Assembly (NCBI GenBank): GCA_016630905.1
Contig: WBMQ01000003.1
Location: 1,488,001 to 1,552,000, forward strand
DNA length: 64,000 bases
Direction: 5' to 3'
Source of the DNA: Capillidium heterosporum
Taxonomy: Eukaryota > Entomophthoromycota > Entomophthoromycetes > Entomophthorales > Capillidiaceae
The position numbers and the translations under genes were made by a program. Shown piece by piece: positions 9,970 through 22,427 of this stretch; the stretch's first letter is position 1, and each line of letters starts with the position of its first letter. A model generated the notes under the pieces. That model was not told the DNA's origin. It was given only the letters and a program-made list of their open reading frames with translations, and did not search any database.

Positions 9970-12266
9970 AATTAAACTGTCAAAGTTTTCGTTGTAGCTA
10001 CTAAAAAAGTAAAAGTAAATTTTCAGATTAAATTATAAACTGGAGTCAAATACGTAAGCTTTTTTCATTGATTAGTTTTATCATTATTGATGGTTGAAAA
10101 TTATTAATATATTCTCAATAAGCTATTTTGAATACAATAGAAAATATATCCTCATTACAAAGTTCAAAAAATCTAAATATATACTGTATACACATGTTAA
10201 CATTATCATCATGTCATTTAAATATTCTACGCCTTTCTTGCAATTTGCTTAACTCAATAACTGAATACACAATTTTCAAGAAATATCTAATAAATACCAA
10301 GTAAAATAGAAACATATCTATTAGCTTTCTTGGCATCGAATCAAATATATTTGGCAAGCAGTTTAACTATCTATAACGAAACTTCAATATTTATTAGGAG
10401 CTATTAAAGCTTTGCTGTTGAACAAGTAAACTTTTTAATATCACTAATATAGGCTTTTAGCAAGCTTAAATTTTATATTTGTGACCTTTTCACTATAAAC
10501 TATAAGGTGACTTTTAAGGTTTAGTACAATACATTCGTATCCAATATCTAGTAGTACATTTTTCTTTGGGTGTTGTATTTACAATATAGATGCATCCCAC
10601 TGACACCTACCTTTCACTGCTATGGAATAGCTTTGGTATACTAAAAATGGAAAGCTGGCTACTTGAAATTTCAGAACATGTACGTATCCTTTATATTTGT
10701 TTATTCTATCTATATATTTAAATCCCAAGCAGCCATTTATAAAACTTGTAACTGAAAATTGCTTTGTATCTCAGAACGAAGTTAACAAATACAAGTTGAA
10801 CTGATGTTAACTTCCAAAAAGTTTAAGGGTACTGATGGCTTTGAGACCTTAATGAGATACGGAAGTGCCCAAAGCGCTAAAGGGGTGTTGGAGGAACTTA
10901 CCGTTTTCTACCACTTTTCCAAAAGTTTGTATTCAAATAAAAGGTACAAACAATCCAACACTATTTTTGTACTCGATATAGGGATTGAACGTTGAAGTAG
11001 TATCGGGTTATACATAGCATGGGTCCTAATGTCGAGTCTTCTAAAGGACCAGCAAAGCTGTGCTTTGCTAGATTGTTGGACTCCTTTCCAAGTGCAGAGT
11101 TTGTCCGACTCAACCTCTTGCTTTTCTATAGATTGCGAAAACCCATCCTAGAATAGTAGCACTTACCCAGCCACTCAATAAACCCAACCTATGTAACTTG
11201 AGCTTACCAAAGTTTTTTAGTTAGCGAATATTTAGTGCTAAATTAACTACAAACTTGACTAACGGAAAACATGGGAAAATTTGCAACCAACTTTATCCAC
11301 AAATTTATTAATTGCAATCCAGTCCAAATAAACCTACATCTGCAATTGAGGATCGAACCTCTAATTGACGTAGAAAGTAAACCTTACATCCCATAGAACT
11401 TTGGCTGCATGGCAAATACATTAGCAGACATTTTGAAGAGGGATCCGAGATCTTACTGGAAATTTAGATTGATGAGGGCTGGGTATTCAAATATAAATAT
11501 CAGTTTATTTATAAAAGTGTTGTGTATGTTATAAATACCTTTGCTTTAGTGCTAATCAAACGTAATGTTAGGATGTGAAGAGCTCGGAGAATTCGAATAA
11601 AGTTGGAATAAACAGCCAATAAACATAAAGTAATAAATGGGATTTAAAGCCCCAATTTCCAAATACAAGGTGAAAAAAGTAATTTTCCAAGTTGTTTACA
11701 GTAGCTAATAGTAATGGTAATTTACAAACCCCAAATTAAACTAGAATCTGCATAGTTAAAAGTTGAAATCAATTTGATGAGTGGGAAGGAAATCTACTCA
11801 GAACTTTGAATTCAATTTTCAATCCTGAACTTGCTTTTTCGATCCATTTTCTTTCACTTTTATAAGGTGTCCAAGTTGGCATTGTAGCTCCGAAACAAAT
11901 ATATCAACCTTAAAGACGCCTCGTCTTCAGTTCTTTAAATACTAACCTCAAGTTGAAACTGTTTACCAATTTTCTCTGAAGCTTGAATCTAGAGAGTTGC
12001 ACCCAACCGGTTCTTATGTCGATATCGCTTTAATATCCAATTTACAATCAATCTTACCAAAGTTGCCAACAAGTATATATCACCGATACTATTGAGCTAG
12101 TGCTTCGTAAACGACATACCACCTAATTTATCTTATAAAAGTACGATTAACTTAACGTAATTCTACTACCTAATACCACCCAACTCTACTTGCCCAATAC
12201 ACAAACCTCCACCCCTACTAACTTCAGGAAAAATTATCAGCAACTCTAATATCAAACTCAACAACT
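9970..12266. other. 2.3-kb gap without a confident gene
   Basis: Contains a 63-codon ORF (10804-10995) and a possible two-exon mini-ORF starting at 10591; neither has recognisable features. Also holds a hairpin-rich segment (11034-11111) and a tRNA-like fragment (about 11336-11414), listed separately. The right part includes the promoter of the Cys-rich membrane protein. Confidence 0.5.
11034..11111. other. Strong nested hairpin, possible structured RNA
   Basis: The inner stem AGCAAAGC/GCTTTGCT (11051-11069, 3-nt loop) is enclosed by CCA/TGG, AAAGGA/TCCTTT (11043-11087) and an outer GAGTC/GACTC (11034-11111). The nesting exceeds what I see elsewhere in the intergenic DNA. No box C/D, H/ACA or known ncRNA motif identified, so the function is open. 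Confidence 0.25.
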
Positions 12267-13318
12267 ATGAAGAAGTGGAAGTTGAATTATATAGCGATAC
12301 TAGTCGCCTCAAGTAAAATAATTTCCATCTACCAGCCTATTCAATTTTCTTTAGTCATCATCACTTTGACACAGGCAGCCAACTTGAAGAAGGACAAGCC
12401 AGAGAGTGTAAGCGACTGCACCCCTGGTTTCTTATTCTGCGAGTACTACGGATGTATACAAGCACCGGAATGTCCAAAACGTATTTGTTACATTTAGACA
12501 TATTTATTTACATTTGTTTTCAAATAGCATGTGAAAGCTTGGCTACCGAATTCGAATGTAACGTCAGCAGAGGAGATAAGAAATGCAAATGGTCTAGTTT
12601 CGGATGTACAAGAGGTAAATTAGCTAATAAGCTCTATATACTAATTTTTAAAAGATAGCGTTTGTGAATTTAAAAAGAATTCATGTTCTTCCGACTGTAT
12701 GTACTGTAACGAGTACCTTTGTCTGCCTAAAGCTAGCTCCTGTCCAAAAAGTAGTTTTAAAGTGCCTACCTTGATACTAATGTTGTTTTTATAAATTAGG
12801 CTGTAGCCAATTCGATAGCGAAGCCAACTGCAAAAAGGCACCAGTTATTAATAGCATCACCTGCAGTTGGAGAGATAACTCCTGTTCAGGTACATATACC
12901 AACTAAAGTAAAGTATTAACAAGCTGTAGCTCCTTTAGCTCAAGCTACTACTCCTACCTCGACGTCCACATCGTCGTCATCCCGCCCCACCCAGACTAAC
13001 AAAGACGGCAACAAGTCCAAGGACGATGTCAACTTCGAATCGGTCGAAGCCAACCAATCGTTCACCGGCACTATAGGAATAATCGTAGGCGTATTGTTTG
13101 GGTTCCTAGGTCTGTGCGGTATCGTCATCTTAATGTGGCACAAGCGAAAGGAAGATGCCAAGAAACGGAGAACCGACGCTTCCATGTACGCTACCTCGAC
13201 TACATTACATAGACCGCATAGCTTCATCGATGCTCTACGCTCGGTCGTCGATAACAACTCCAAAGACCTGGAAAGTACTACCCCACTGTCTCCTATCCCC
13301 CAGGCCCATCGGATATAA
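12267..13318 (+). CDS. Cysteine-rich single-pass membrane protein (type I)
   Basis: Six exons (12267-12312, 12355-12480, 12528-12614, 12655-12750, 12800-12889, 12930-13318) join in frame to 277 residues. The first intron, inside the signal peptide, is needed to give a clean hydrophobic core (YIAILVASIIITLTQA). The ectodomain has about 18 cysteines in repeated units resembling C-x(8)-C...C-x-W-x(4)-C (for example CESLATEFEC...CKWSSFGC and CSQFDSEANC...CSWRDNSC). A Ser/Thr-rich stalk, one transmembrane helix (GTIGIIVGVLFGFLGLCGIVIL) and a basic cytosolic tail (WHKRKEDAKKRRTD) follow. It may act as a cell-surface adhesin or sensor; I do not recognise the family. Confidence 0.78.
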
Positions 13319-14341
13319 TACAAATGGCTTTACTGGGATTCCATGATAAAGTTTTGACAAAGTGTACATAGTTGAACTTTTGCCCATTTATCTAACTTTT
13401 TCCATTCCATTGCTAAATGGCGACGGACTTTATCGTGTATCCTATCCTACTCCTGCTTTACAATTTGGCCTGCTAACCTTTTTGGAATTTATTAACCCAA
13501 CACCCTCACCTCTCCTTGTCATATCCTAACCCTTTTTATTTTTAAAATAATGCTTACAGTTCATTAAAACGGCTACTTATTTTAAAATAGTTTACATGTT
13601 GTACCACTTGAATCTAATTAACTGTTGTATGTAAATTAAGTAGTTGAAAAATTTAGTTGGGATACCGACTATAGACAGTATCATTATTAAAAGTGAATGA
13701 ATAGAACTTTGTAAGCCCATACCTTTCATATAAGAGAAATGAATATGATAGCACTATATACGTTAAAGCTTATAGTTACTAGATAAAGAAAAGTCATTGA
13801 CAATTCAACACTATATATGGCAATTATAAGCTACATCTATTAAAAGTCTCTAGGTACAGCTTCTATCCAAATTTTGTAGTTTGTAAAATCTGTTAATAAT
13901 TTTGCGGTACCCAATAATCTATAATTGAAGTATATTTAAATGGCCATACATTTACACTGGAAAAATGATATTACAACCAGTTTTGAATAGCTTGATCAAC
14001 ATCACCAACCTCAACTACATGATGTCCAAGATTTGAACTAAAGATTTACCATCGGTAATCTAGAATATGATTCTATCGGTACCAACTTTATTTTTATGAA
14101 CGTACGATAGTTTTCTAAAAACAACTGATACTGCAAATGGAGGTGTAAATTTTGGCAATTCCGTGAAAAGGTAAGGTTATTTGTACCTATTTTGACCTTT
14201 TATTTGAAATTTAAATTAAATGATAAAGTCAGTATTATATAGCTACATGTATTTTGTAACCATATTATTTGAACGAAACATTTTCTAAGTTAAAATTCAT
14301 CTATTAGCCATCGCCAAAAATAGGTGTACAGCAGTCCAGTT
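13319..14341. other. Convergent intergenic region, 1 kb
   Basis: 3' flanks of the Cys-rich membrane protein and the fourth GST-like copy. No feature recognised. Confidence 0.5.
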
Positions 14342-15189
14342 TCAACTATCAAAAACCGTCAACGCATTTTTTGCGAAACCGCCATGCATATCAGCAATAG
14401 AATCGTACCAATTTTTCAAAGTATTAGTTTCGTCCAACTGCATAGCCTTCAAGAAAACTGAGTTGGCACAGATCTTCAAAGATACGAACAAACTGAAGAA
14501 GTGGTAATCTGAGTAAGTAACTATGGTAAAAAAACATTAATTTTTAAACAACTAAATAGTTACCAAAATCTCCCTCCAAAAACTTGGAAGCCTTAAGCAC
14601 TTTGATAAAAGGTTGTAATCCCATTTTAGCACTCTCCAGCATCTCGGCTTCATCTACTCCTTGCAACACCGTCTCTATTGGGATTTTGAAATCTTCTAAT
14701 CGGGCTGCTTTGAAGGCTACTAAATCTGGACCTTCAAACAGGGACATTATCTTGGGTAAGGCTAATAGCTTCAATGCCGCTAAACTTTTTGCAGTACTGC
14801 TCTCCATGAAGGTAAAGAAATTAAATCCATTGGGAAAGAGTTTCGCTTGAGTAGGGTACTTGGTGTCCAACTGCTTTGCTATAGTGTTACTGTCATACAA
14901 AATGTCGTTATCATCTAGAATTATCAACGGTACTCTATCCCATCTACCATCCCTGTTGTATGTTCGTATGAGTATATACATTGGGCTATATATTACGTCA
15001 GTTCCTTGATCTTGGATCGGATTTCATGGTAGCCTAACCCCTTGACTTCAAATTTGATGCCCTACAGACGATGTTAGTAATTTATTGACAAGCAATTACT
15101 TTGTGGAGGAGACACAGCATCGCCCTCCAAACGGTTGGGCTTGCGTTGATGTCTAAATTGGTCGCACTTACTGAGTAACAGGTTGCCAT
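14342..15189 (-). CDS. Etherase-type glutathione S-transferase-like protein (dispersed intact copy)
   Basis: Same four-exon plan and lengths (90, 65, 389 and 179 nt) as the copy at 3566-4446: 15100-15189, 14997-15061, 14564-14952 and 14342-14520. All join in frame to about 240 residues. Motifs: SPTVWRAMLCLLHK with Ser retained, then DGRWDRVPLIILDDNDILYDS. The N-terminus MATCYSVSATNLDINA differs from the VGGLNPD of the sisters, so this copy is the most diverged. It lies 10 kb from the cluster with unrelated genes between, which suggests an older duplication. Confidence 0.8.
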
Positions 15190-15901
15190 AACTTTTGAAG
15201 ACCGTTTAACAGTTCTACTTTATAAAGATTCCCAAAAATATATTTTATAGTTTTCGGTAATTGGCTTTTATATAAAAAAGGATTATATATAAAATATAAC
15301 TTTACACCTTGTTTTTATTTTCCTGTGAACTTGTAGATAAAACTGAAGACTCTTATATCATATTTAGAATGTACTATTTGGTTTTTAAGTTATAATTCAG
15401 CGATACCTTGATCATTTCTGCAGTTAGGTCAAGCTGATTATTAATAGAAAGGTGTCTTAGCTACACTCCAAGCTATAGACAATTTGGCAAGGAAAGTTGT
15501 AGGCAGTACTTGAACAAATCTATAAAATTGGTTCAAATATCCAACTTTTTTTACAAAGGTTGAAGTTCTACAGCAGATATACCACTAAAAGCAATATACA
15601 GTATTATGTCATTTAAACTAAATGGCATTTACTATACTTTTAATTATCGAGCTATATTTATTTACTATATCAAATTCCATCCAAAATATCAACCTATATA
15701 AAACAATTTCTGAAGAGACTCAAATGTAATGATTATTTTCATATTTTAATATATCTAGTCTATTACTATACTTCATAAATATAACCATTTAACAAATCTT
15801 TAAAATTTAAAAAGGATATATCAAAGTACGCAACAACATTAATTAATTTCAAACGGTACAATAAAATGGTAAAATAGGCGACAGCAAGTAATTAAAACTA
15901 T
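15190..15901. other. Intergenic
   Basis: Between the GST-like gene's promoter and the 3' end of the CSC1-like gene. Nothing recognised. Confidence 0.5.
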
Positions 15902-18900
15902 CTAACTATCATTGTCGTGATTGATGGTAAGTCGGAGGTCAGAATTGGTGAACGAAAATCTTGAGCTTACGGGATCGTTCTCGAAATCGTTCTCTAAGTT
16001 GAGGGCGTTGCCGTTGTCATCCCCCTCACCTTCGACGTCGGAACCTTCGCCATCGTCAGCTATGGGTCCATCATTACGGGTGCCGAGATCGACCAAACTA
16101 CGATAGATTTGGTTCTGCCCTGTGGTGACGACTTTGTCGACCGGGATAACTTCTTCGTAAAGATCATAGTATCGCAAGTTGGGGTACATGGATAGCGTCA
16201 TAGCATTGACGTTGGGTTTCGTCAAGGCGGGGTGGGCGAACGCTTGAGCAAAGTACACCTGGTTGCGGCCTTCGACAGCCCGCTCGATGACGTGGTCCAG
16301 CTGGTCGACGGCCCCCTGCAGCATCATGGCTACGGTAGGTGGCAGAGGTCGGTCCAATTGACGGTGATTGGAAGGATGTCTACCTAGAGGCTTAGGAAGG
16401 TCGGGTTGGACGTTGACAACGTTGGTGTTCGGGCTGTTGTTCGGTGGAGAGGCCCTCAAAGTGACTGGCATCTGAAACCTTTGTTGTCCGGCCGACGTAG
16501 GTGAGTGTGGTGGTGAGCTGATGGCTGAAGTGGTCGTAATCTTTATGTTGGGTACCGGCTTATTGGCAAGTTTGGTTGAATAGCCCACACCAGGGGCTGC
16601 AAAGTCAAAGGAAGCTCTAGGAGATTGAGTAGGCGAATTGGCGTCGATTGAAGACCTGGGCGTATCTTCGGCATCCTTCAGCGAACCTAAGGGTACATAC
16701 CTAAGCCTGGGACGGAACGTCTTCTTGTAGTAGTGCTTGAAGTAGAAGGTAGCGAACAGGGCAGGTAATACAGGTAGAATGGCAAGGTACTGCCCGTTGA
16801 AGGCAACTATACAGCCGATGACGAACTGGGCAAAGATCAAGCCATCAGTTAAAAATCGAACAATCAAATTCCAGATCCTCCCGTTACTCTCGTACCGCTT
16901 GACATAGGTGTAAATGAACTGATTCTTGAAGATCAGGTAGGTACAGGCGAAGTATATTATACCGGCTATGATGATGAACGGGTTGACAGTAGAGTAAGTT
17001 AAGACGATGACGTAGATCAATAGATGGTTGGCTATGTAATAGTAGTACGGAAACGACCAGCTATGCTCGAACACCTTGCGCTCACGTGGTGTCTTGGGGA
17101 AGGCCCAAGACCCTAACGAGATGAGGAAGGGTGATCCTAACACCAACAGTTCCATGAACTGGTAGCACAGGTTAAAAATGACATAGTTTATGAAGAAAGT
17201 TGCGCCGTCGGGGATCTTCTGGGCCAACGTCTCGATGACCTGGAACTTGCTCTTGAATGAATCGATGAGGATTTCAAGGATGGTAGGCCCGAGTAAAAAC
17301 ACAAAGAGAACGTTGAAGATACAAAAGTAGTAGTATCGAATTGCCACCGTCCGCTCCATACCCGAGTAAGTTTTAAAAGCTTCCAAGTTGGCTATATAGT
17401 ATAGGATATGAGGTAATATCGACATGAAGAACGCCAACAAAATAGCAGGTAAAAGTAGCGAGATTATGTTTTTAGCCCAGGGGTAGTCGTCTCCGAAACC
17501 GGCCAACTCGGGGTAGTTCTTAGACAGCTGCTCAAACGAAACTAAGGAAAGGAGCGATATGACCGGGATAAGCCACAGTATAATGAGAAGCCACGTAATA
17601 CTTTTAACGACAACTTTGCGTGACATTCTAAAAGATTTAGACAGTGTATGGTTCTTCCACAAAATGTCCTTGGGTTCAGGAGCTAGGTAGGTCTGACAGC
17701 AGTTGATGGTGGGATGGATGATAGATTGAGCACACAGTTGAGCTGAAGCTGGATTGGTAAAGGTAATAAATCCAGTAGGTGCCGTTATCGAAGTTGCAAC
17801 TCCGCCAACTTGACCACCACCCCGCGTACTATTACGTAAGTTGTAGATACGACGGTCCAGAATCGCCAATTTGTTGTACCAGTAATCTATTGACTTACAC
17901 CTACGACCCGTCTTATACTCCGTACGATGATAGGGGTGGTACGGTGCTAGGATATTGTAATCTAAACGTACGAGAAGATCCCATACTGACATTGTGTTGG
18001 ATTCTTGAGAAGCTTTGAGCATCAGCAGGTCCTGGGCATGATAAGGACAGGGTGTAGTTGAAAATGCCTTGGGATCTTTCAAGTAGCGTTTAAGCTCGTG
18101 GTACTCCAATCGATTGTTGTGAGCTACAAACTCTTCTTCGGTAAGAGTGTTGGATTCAATTGCGTTCAACACTGCCTTGGCGAGCTCAGTGTGAGCAATC
18201 TCAAGTTCACTTAACGCCTTCTTGCGTCGGTTACGATACTCTATCAACTTGAATGGATAATGTAGAAGTTGGACGTGGTGGACTTCGCCTAAGCCTAGAT
18301 GGTCGAAATGGTTGCGCAGTTTATCTTCATCACAGAGAGCGTCGGGAATATTGGTTACCATAACAGTACGACAGCGTGGGTTGCCTTCGTTAGCTTCCTT
18401 GAGAAAGTGAATCCTTCTCAATTGAACAAACTCAGTAGTGTTGCGGTAGATCAAATAAAGAGTAGACATCGTAACCACGGCAAGTAAAGTTGAATGTGCC
18501 CACAACTTAGGGTCGTTGCTAACTCTAGTTATAGAAAATGCTTGCACCGTACCAGCTTGAGTTGGATTGTCGCTCGTCCCAAGGTAATTTATTGGCACTA
18601 AAATCGGCAGCAAAGTTAAAGTCATAAGCCCCGTCAGCTGTATCAACATCTTCAAAAATCTAAGGTAAAGCACGGCGTCTAACCCAACTGAATGTAAAAT
18701 AAAAGTTTCCTCAATGTTCCAAATTGTTTTAAGCCAGCCGAACCATTGCTTGGAAGGCATGGGTGAGCTATCTCTAAATAATTTTAGTACTGTATATATC
18801 GAATAAATACTTTATCAAATAGCATCGAGCTGAAAACAGATGTCGAAAGTCGGGTCTCCTGCGAACTACTTCATGAATTAACAAGCATCCCACCGATATC

Positions 18901-18977
18901 GTTGCTGAAATTGCTATTTGCGTACCGACACTTTCCCAAGTCGATGGATTTTTGCTGTACTGCTCGAGTGTTGCCAT
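15902..18977 (-). CDS. CSC1/OSCA-type calcium-permeable stress-gated cation channel (DUF221)
   Basis: Two exons (18811-18977 and 15902-18773; intron with TACTAA before its 3' end) give about 1012 residues. The order matches the family. First comes an N-terminal TM0 segment (GTQIAISATISVGCLLIHEVV). Then FGWLKTIWNIEETFILHSVGLDAVLYLRFLKM, followed by two more N-terminal spans. A long cytosolic RRM-like PHM7_cyt domain holds RTVMVTNIPDALCDEDKLRNHF, and PTGFITF comes shortly before the pore. The 7-TM RSN1 core with FFINYVIFNLCYQFMEL follows. The last 300 or so residues are a Ser/Pro-rich then acidic cytosolic tail, longer than in many homologues. The family gives osmo- or mechanosensitive cation influx at the plasma membrane. 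Confidence 0.92.
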
Positions 18978-20267
18978 ATGGTGTGTCTCTTTATTATTTA
19001 ACTTGAAGCAGATTTAGTACTTGTAAAGGTTCAAAAGGCAAAGGCAAAAGTTGGCTGTTAAAATAACTGTATATCAAGTCCCTAAAACCTTTTATGCGTG
19101 CTAAAACTACTGACTCAAATAGTAAAACTAGTTAGAACTATACTTACGTTCTAGCCAAGATACTAGTTCGGCTGTTCAAAAGGTTGGCAATATTTTGAAC
19201 GGAGAGGTGGTAGGTACGGACGCAAAATTGAAAATGGTGAAAGTTGGTTGTAGCCAAATCCACTTCCCTTTACTGAATCAATTCCTCGTTGAAATCTCAG
19301 TTGTTTGGTGGGACTATTATTAGAAGTCTGGCTTCAAATTTGATTGAATTTGAGGCTTAATTTTTACTTGGAAACTTCAATTCTTTAGCTTTACAAATTG
19401 ACCTTTAAACCCTATCCTTCTTTGGAAGCTTAGGAGAAGGCAAATTAGAAGAAGCAGGGAACAAATTCAATGGCTATTAATAAACTATCCATTCCATCAA
19501 TATTAGTTCTACCCTTTACACATTTGTCTATTTTCATAAATGCAAAATAGTAACAAGTGTATTGGAAAGTAAGAAACTATTGGGAGGTGCTAGGAGTGCA
19601 AATGAGGGGAATAATTGAGAAATTAGGATAAAAGTTATGCCTATCAAATATTAGTCATTCTAATAGAGCCCATCAGATACTTTTTGAAATAGTAAAATAT
19701 CACGATATAAGCTGACAGAATCGCTGCACTGAGTACTAAAAATTTGCCTTCCAAGTTCATTATACTTTGTAATTTGAAGGATGTATGAAAATATAGCAAC
19801 TTTTATAGATATATGTTCCACTTGCACAGAAATTAAGCTTTTAGAGCATACTTTATAGATACTTGGCGTTCTCGGATACTTCAGTCACATTTTTACCCAA
19901 GGGCAGCAGCTTTAAAGGATTTGACCGCAAGGAGGTTGTTGTTAGAAGTGCTAAAACCAGATTAAATTAAAATTTTCCTTGGTTTGCACTCAGAAACTGA
20001 GAAGCTTGCCAGTTCAGCAGGATGAGATCATTTATGTTTGAATGTGGACCTTTAGTTCCTAGTAAACTTCTACTATTGATGAATTAAACTTTAACTACAT
20101 CATTACCCCGAGCTATACAGAGTTGAACTTTTATAAAAGTTACGTTTTGGAATTTATAATACAGATAGTTTTGTTTCTATAAGAATCCACTTCCACATTC
20201 AAGCTCCAGTTCCAACTAGATAACTTTAGCAAAATTTAGATCGATCGATACAAGATAAAGGAATAGT
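18978..20267. other. Divergent intergenic region, 1.3 kb
   Basis: Lies between the CSC1-like gene and the deubiquitinase, so it holds both promoters. No ORF of note, RNA gene or repeat recognised. Confidence 0.5.
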
Positions 20268-22427
20268 ATGTCGTTGTTGAAATGGATCGGCGTGGTAAAT
20301 TTTAAAATACTTATAGCTTTAACTAAGAGCAATAGTCACAACCTGGTAACAAACAACCGGCCCAAGAGATCAGCTTAGATGGTGAAGACCGGTATTTTGG
20401 ATTAGAGAATGTAATATTTTACTTTTGCAACATTTATTAACCAAGCTCTAATGCCTTTATTTTCAGTTTGGTAACACCTGGTATAAGATAAAATAATAAT
20501 TGCAAGTACTAAATTCCAATAGCTACTGTAACTCAGTCTTGCAAGCACTGTACTTTTGTAAACCGTTCCGTGAATGCGTCAACAATTACCCTATCCGTAC
20601 CCCGCTCATATCAAAGTATGAAGCATGCCTAGCCGAGTCTTTGGCCGAACCGGGCATCGACCCCACTACATCCTTAAAGACGAAGCGTAAGTCGAGCTCC
20701 AACCTCAATCTAGCAACCAAGCCACCTAGCAGTAGCCCTAGCTTCAGCAAAACGTTTAACTTCAACCCCGATGAGCATACGACCCACCAGGCTCTTAACA
20801 TTAACGACAACTTGTTCACCTCTCTAAAAGACCTGTTTGCAAAAATTGAAATTCAACCGAAACGATTGGGTACCATAGCACCGTCCCAGTTCATCAACAA
20901 GTTGAAAGCAGGAGAATGGTACGTACTGATTTTTACATACCGGTTTAACGTTGAGTTTACCTTCTATAGAATTGTTTAGAGGAGCTCAACATCAAGATGC
21001 ACACGAGTTTTTGAATTTCACTTTGAATGCTATCGCCGAACATGTTGTTAATATGAAGAAGTTGGAGGCTGAAGGGAAAACCGGCTTAAATGGTACTCCG
21101 GAAAGTACTTTGAGTGGTATGGCTAATAAGGACGATAAAGGTAATATTTTCCAATCGTATTGAATATCTCTAACTAACGTGACAAAAGGTTCCCAATCAT
21201 CAACCGGTACTGTGCCTTCTTCATGGGTTCAACAGATTTTCGAAGGTACACTAACTAACGAGACGCGCTGTCTGACCTGTGACACGGTAACTCATTCAAT
21301 ATATATATATAGCTCAATAAACCATAGATTACGATCAAAGAGGAGTCCTTTTTGGATCTATCGATAGATATCGAGGAGAATTCCTCGGTCTCAAGTTGCT
21401 TGCGTCAGTTCTCGGCCAACGAGATGCTACGGGATCGAAACAAGTACTTTTGCGATGTATGTAATGGTCTACAAGAAGCTGAGAAAAGGTACTGATAAAT
21501 TGCAACCATATTTTTTACACTTTAATGTATCTATTAGAATGCGCGTCAAGAAAGTTCCGAACGTGCTTGCTTTACATCTCAAGCGCTTCAAATACCAAGA
21601 GAAGTTGCAGCGGTACGCCAAGCTCTCTTACCGTGTCGTCTTCCCCATGGACCTGAGGCTGTTCAATACGGTAATTAGTAAAAATATTTTTTCTGACTTT
21701 TAAATTAGACCAACGATTCGGAGGATTCAGATAGACTGTATTCCCTATTTGCCATCGTTGTCCATATCGGCAGGTATGTTTTTGGTATTTATTGTTTTAT
21801 TTAGTGTATTTAGTGGCTTGAACCATGGCCATTACGTCGCCGTCGTAAAAAGCGGGGTCAACTGGTTACTCTTTGACGATGACACGGTCGAAGTAAGCAT
21901 CTTTTAAAAAATCAACTAAACAGAAAAATAAGCTTATCGATGAGGAAGACATTGCCAAATTCTTCGGTGACTTGCCAGGTGTCGGATCAGGCTATGTACT
22001 GTTTTACGAAGCAGTCGATATGGACATGGAGGCTCTAGGGCTGAGTGCTACTTTACATGACAAGTCAAACCAACACATCATGAGCTACGATTCCAGCCCC
22101 GACCTGAACCTGAACCAGACCTTCACCGTACGCAATCGACCCAACTCGCTATCGCCTCCCAGTTACAGCTTAACCAACGGGTTACCAATCTACCCCATCC
22201 CATCAACGTCAAGTACCAGTTCGGTGACCAACACGTCGACCAACGGCTCCAGCGTCGGTAGTAACGGCAACAGCAACGGGTGGTTCTCACGGCCCAAAAG
22301 TTTGCGGTCCAAACCTAGCGACCTCAAGATCCCCAAGCACGAGTTCTTCACTAATATCGATGACACCAAGAATAAGGAGCCCATGAGCTCCAAGTCGACG
22401 TCCATCACTATGGCGGCTTGGCGTTAA
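20268..22427 (+). CDS. Ubiquitin-specific protease, USP12/USP46 (CreB/Ubp9-13) type
   Basis: Deubiquitinase, in fungi usually WD40-activated (CreB-CreC). Eleven exons: 20268-20294, 20336-20410, 20467-20480, 20523-20918, 20956-21140, 21189-21286, 21328-21488, 21538-21670, 21709-21773, 21814-21892 and 21933-22427. They join to 575 residues. The Cys box reads [20 protein letters not shown]; the QDAHEF box follows. The [16 protein letters not shown] and LTCDT...CDVC zinc-finger Cys pairs and [20 protein letters not shown] are present. The His box is [24 protein letters not shown] Ser/Asn-rich tail of about 150 residues follows. The catalytic Cys codon is split TG|C by an intron. The last acceptor (21932 or 21923) is uncertain by nine bases, and both keep frame. 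Confidence 0.9.

Noticed and set aside
10591-10802. Two-exon mini-gene starting MHPTDTYL with an intron ending CTCAG
   Set aside because: Splice signals are plausible, but the product would be about 40 residues with no recognisable feature.
10804-10995. 63-codon plus-strand ORF as a gene
   Set aside because: No signal, motif, homology or exon partner; only an isolated open frame in a gene-free gap.
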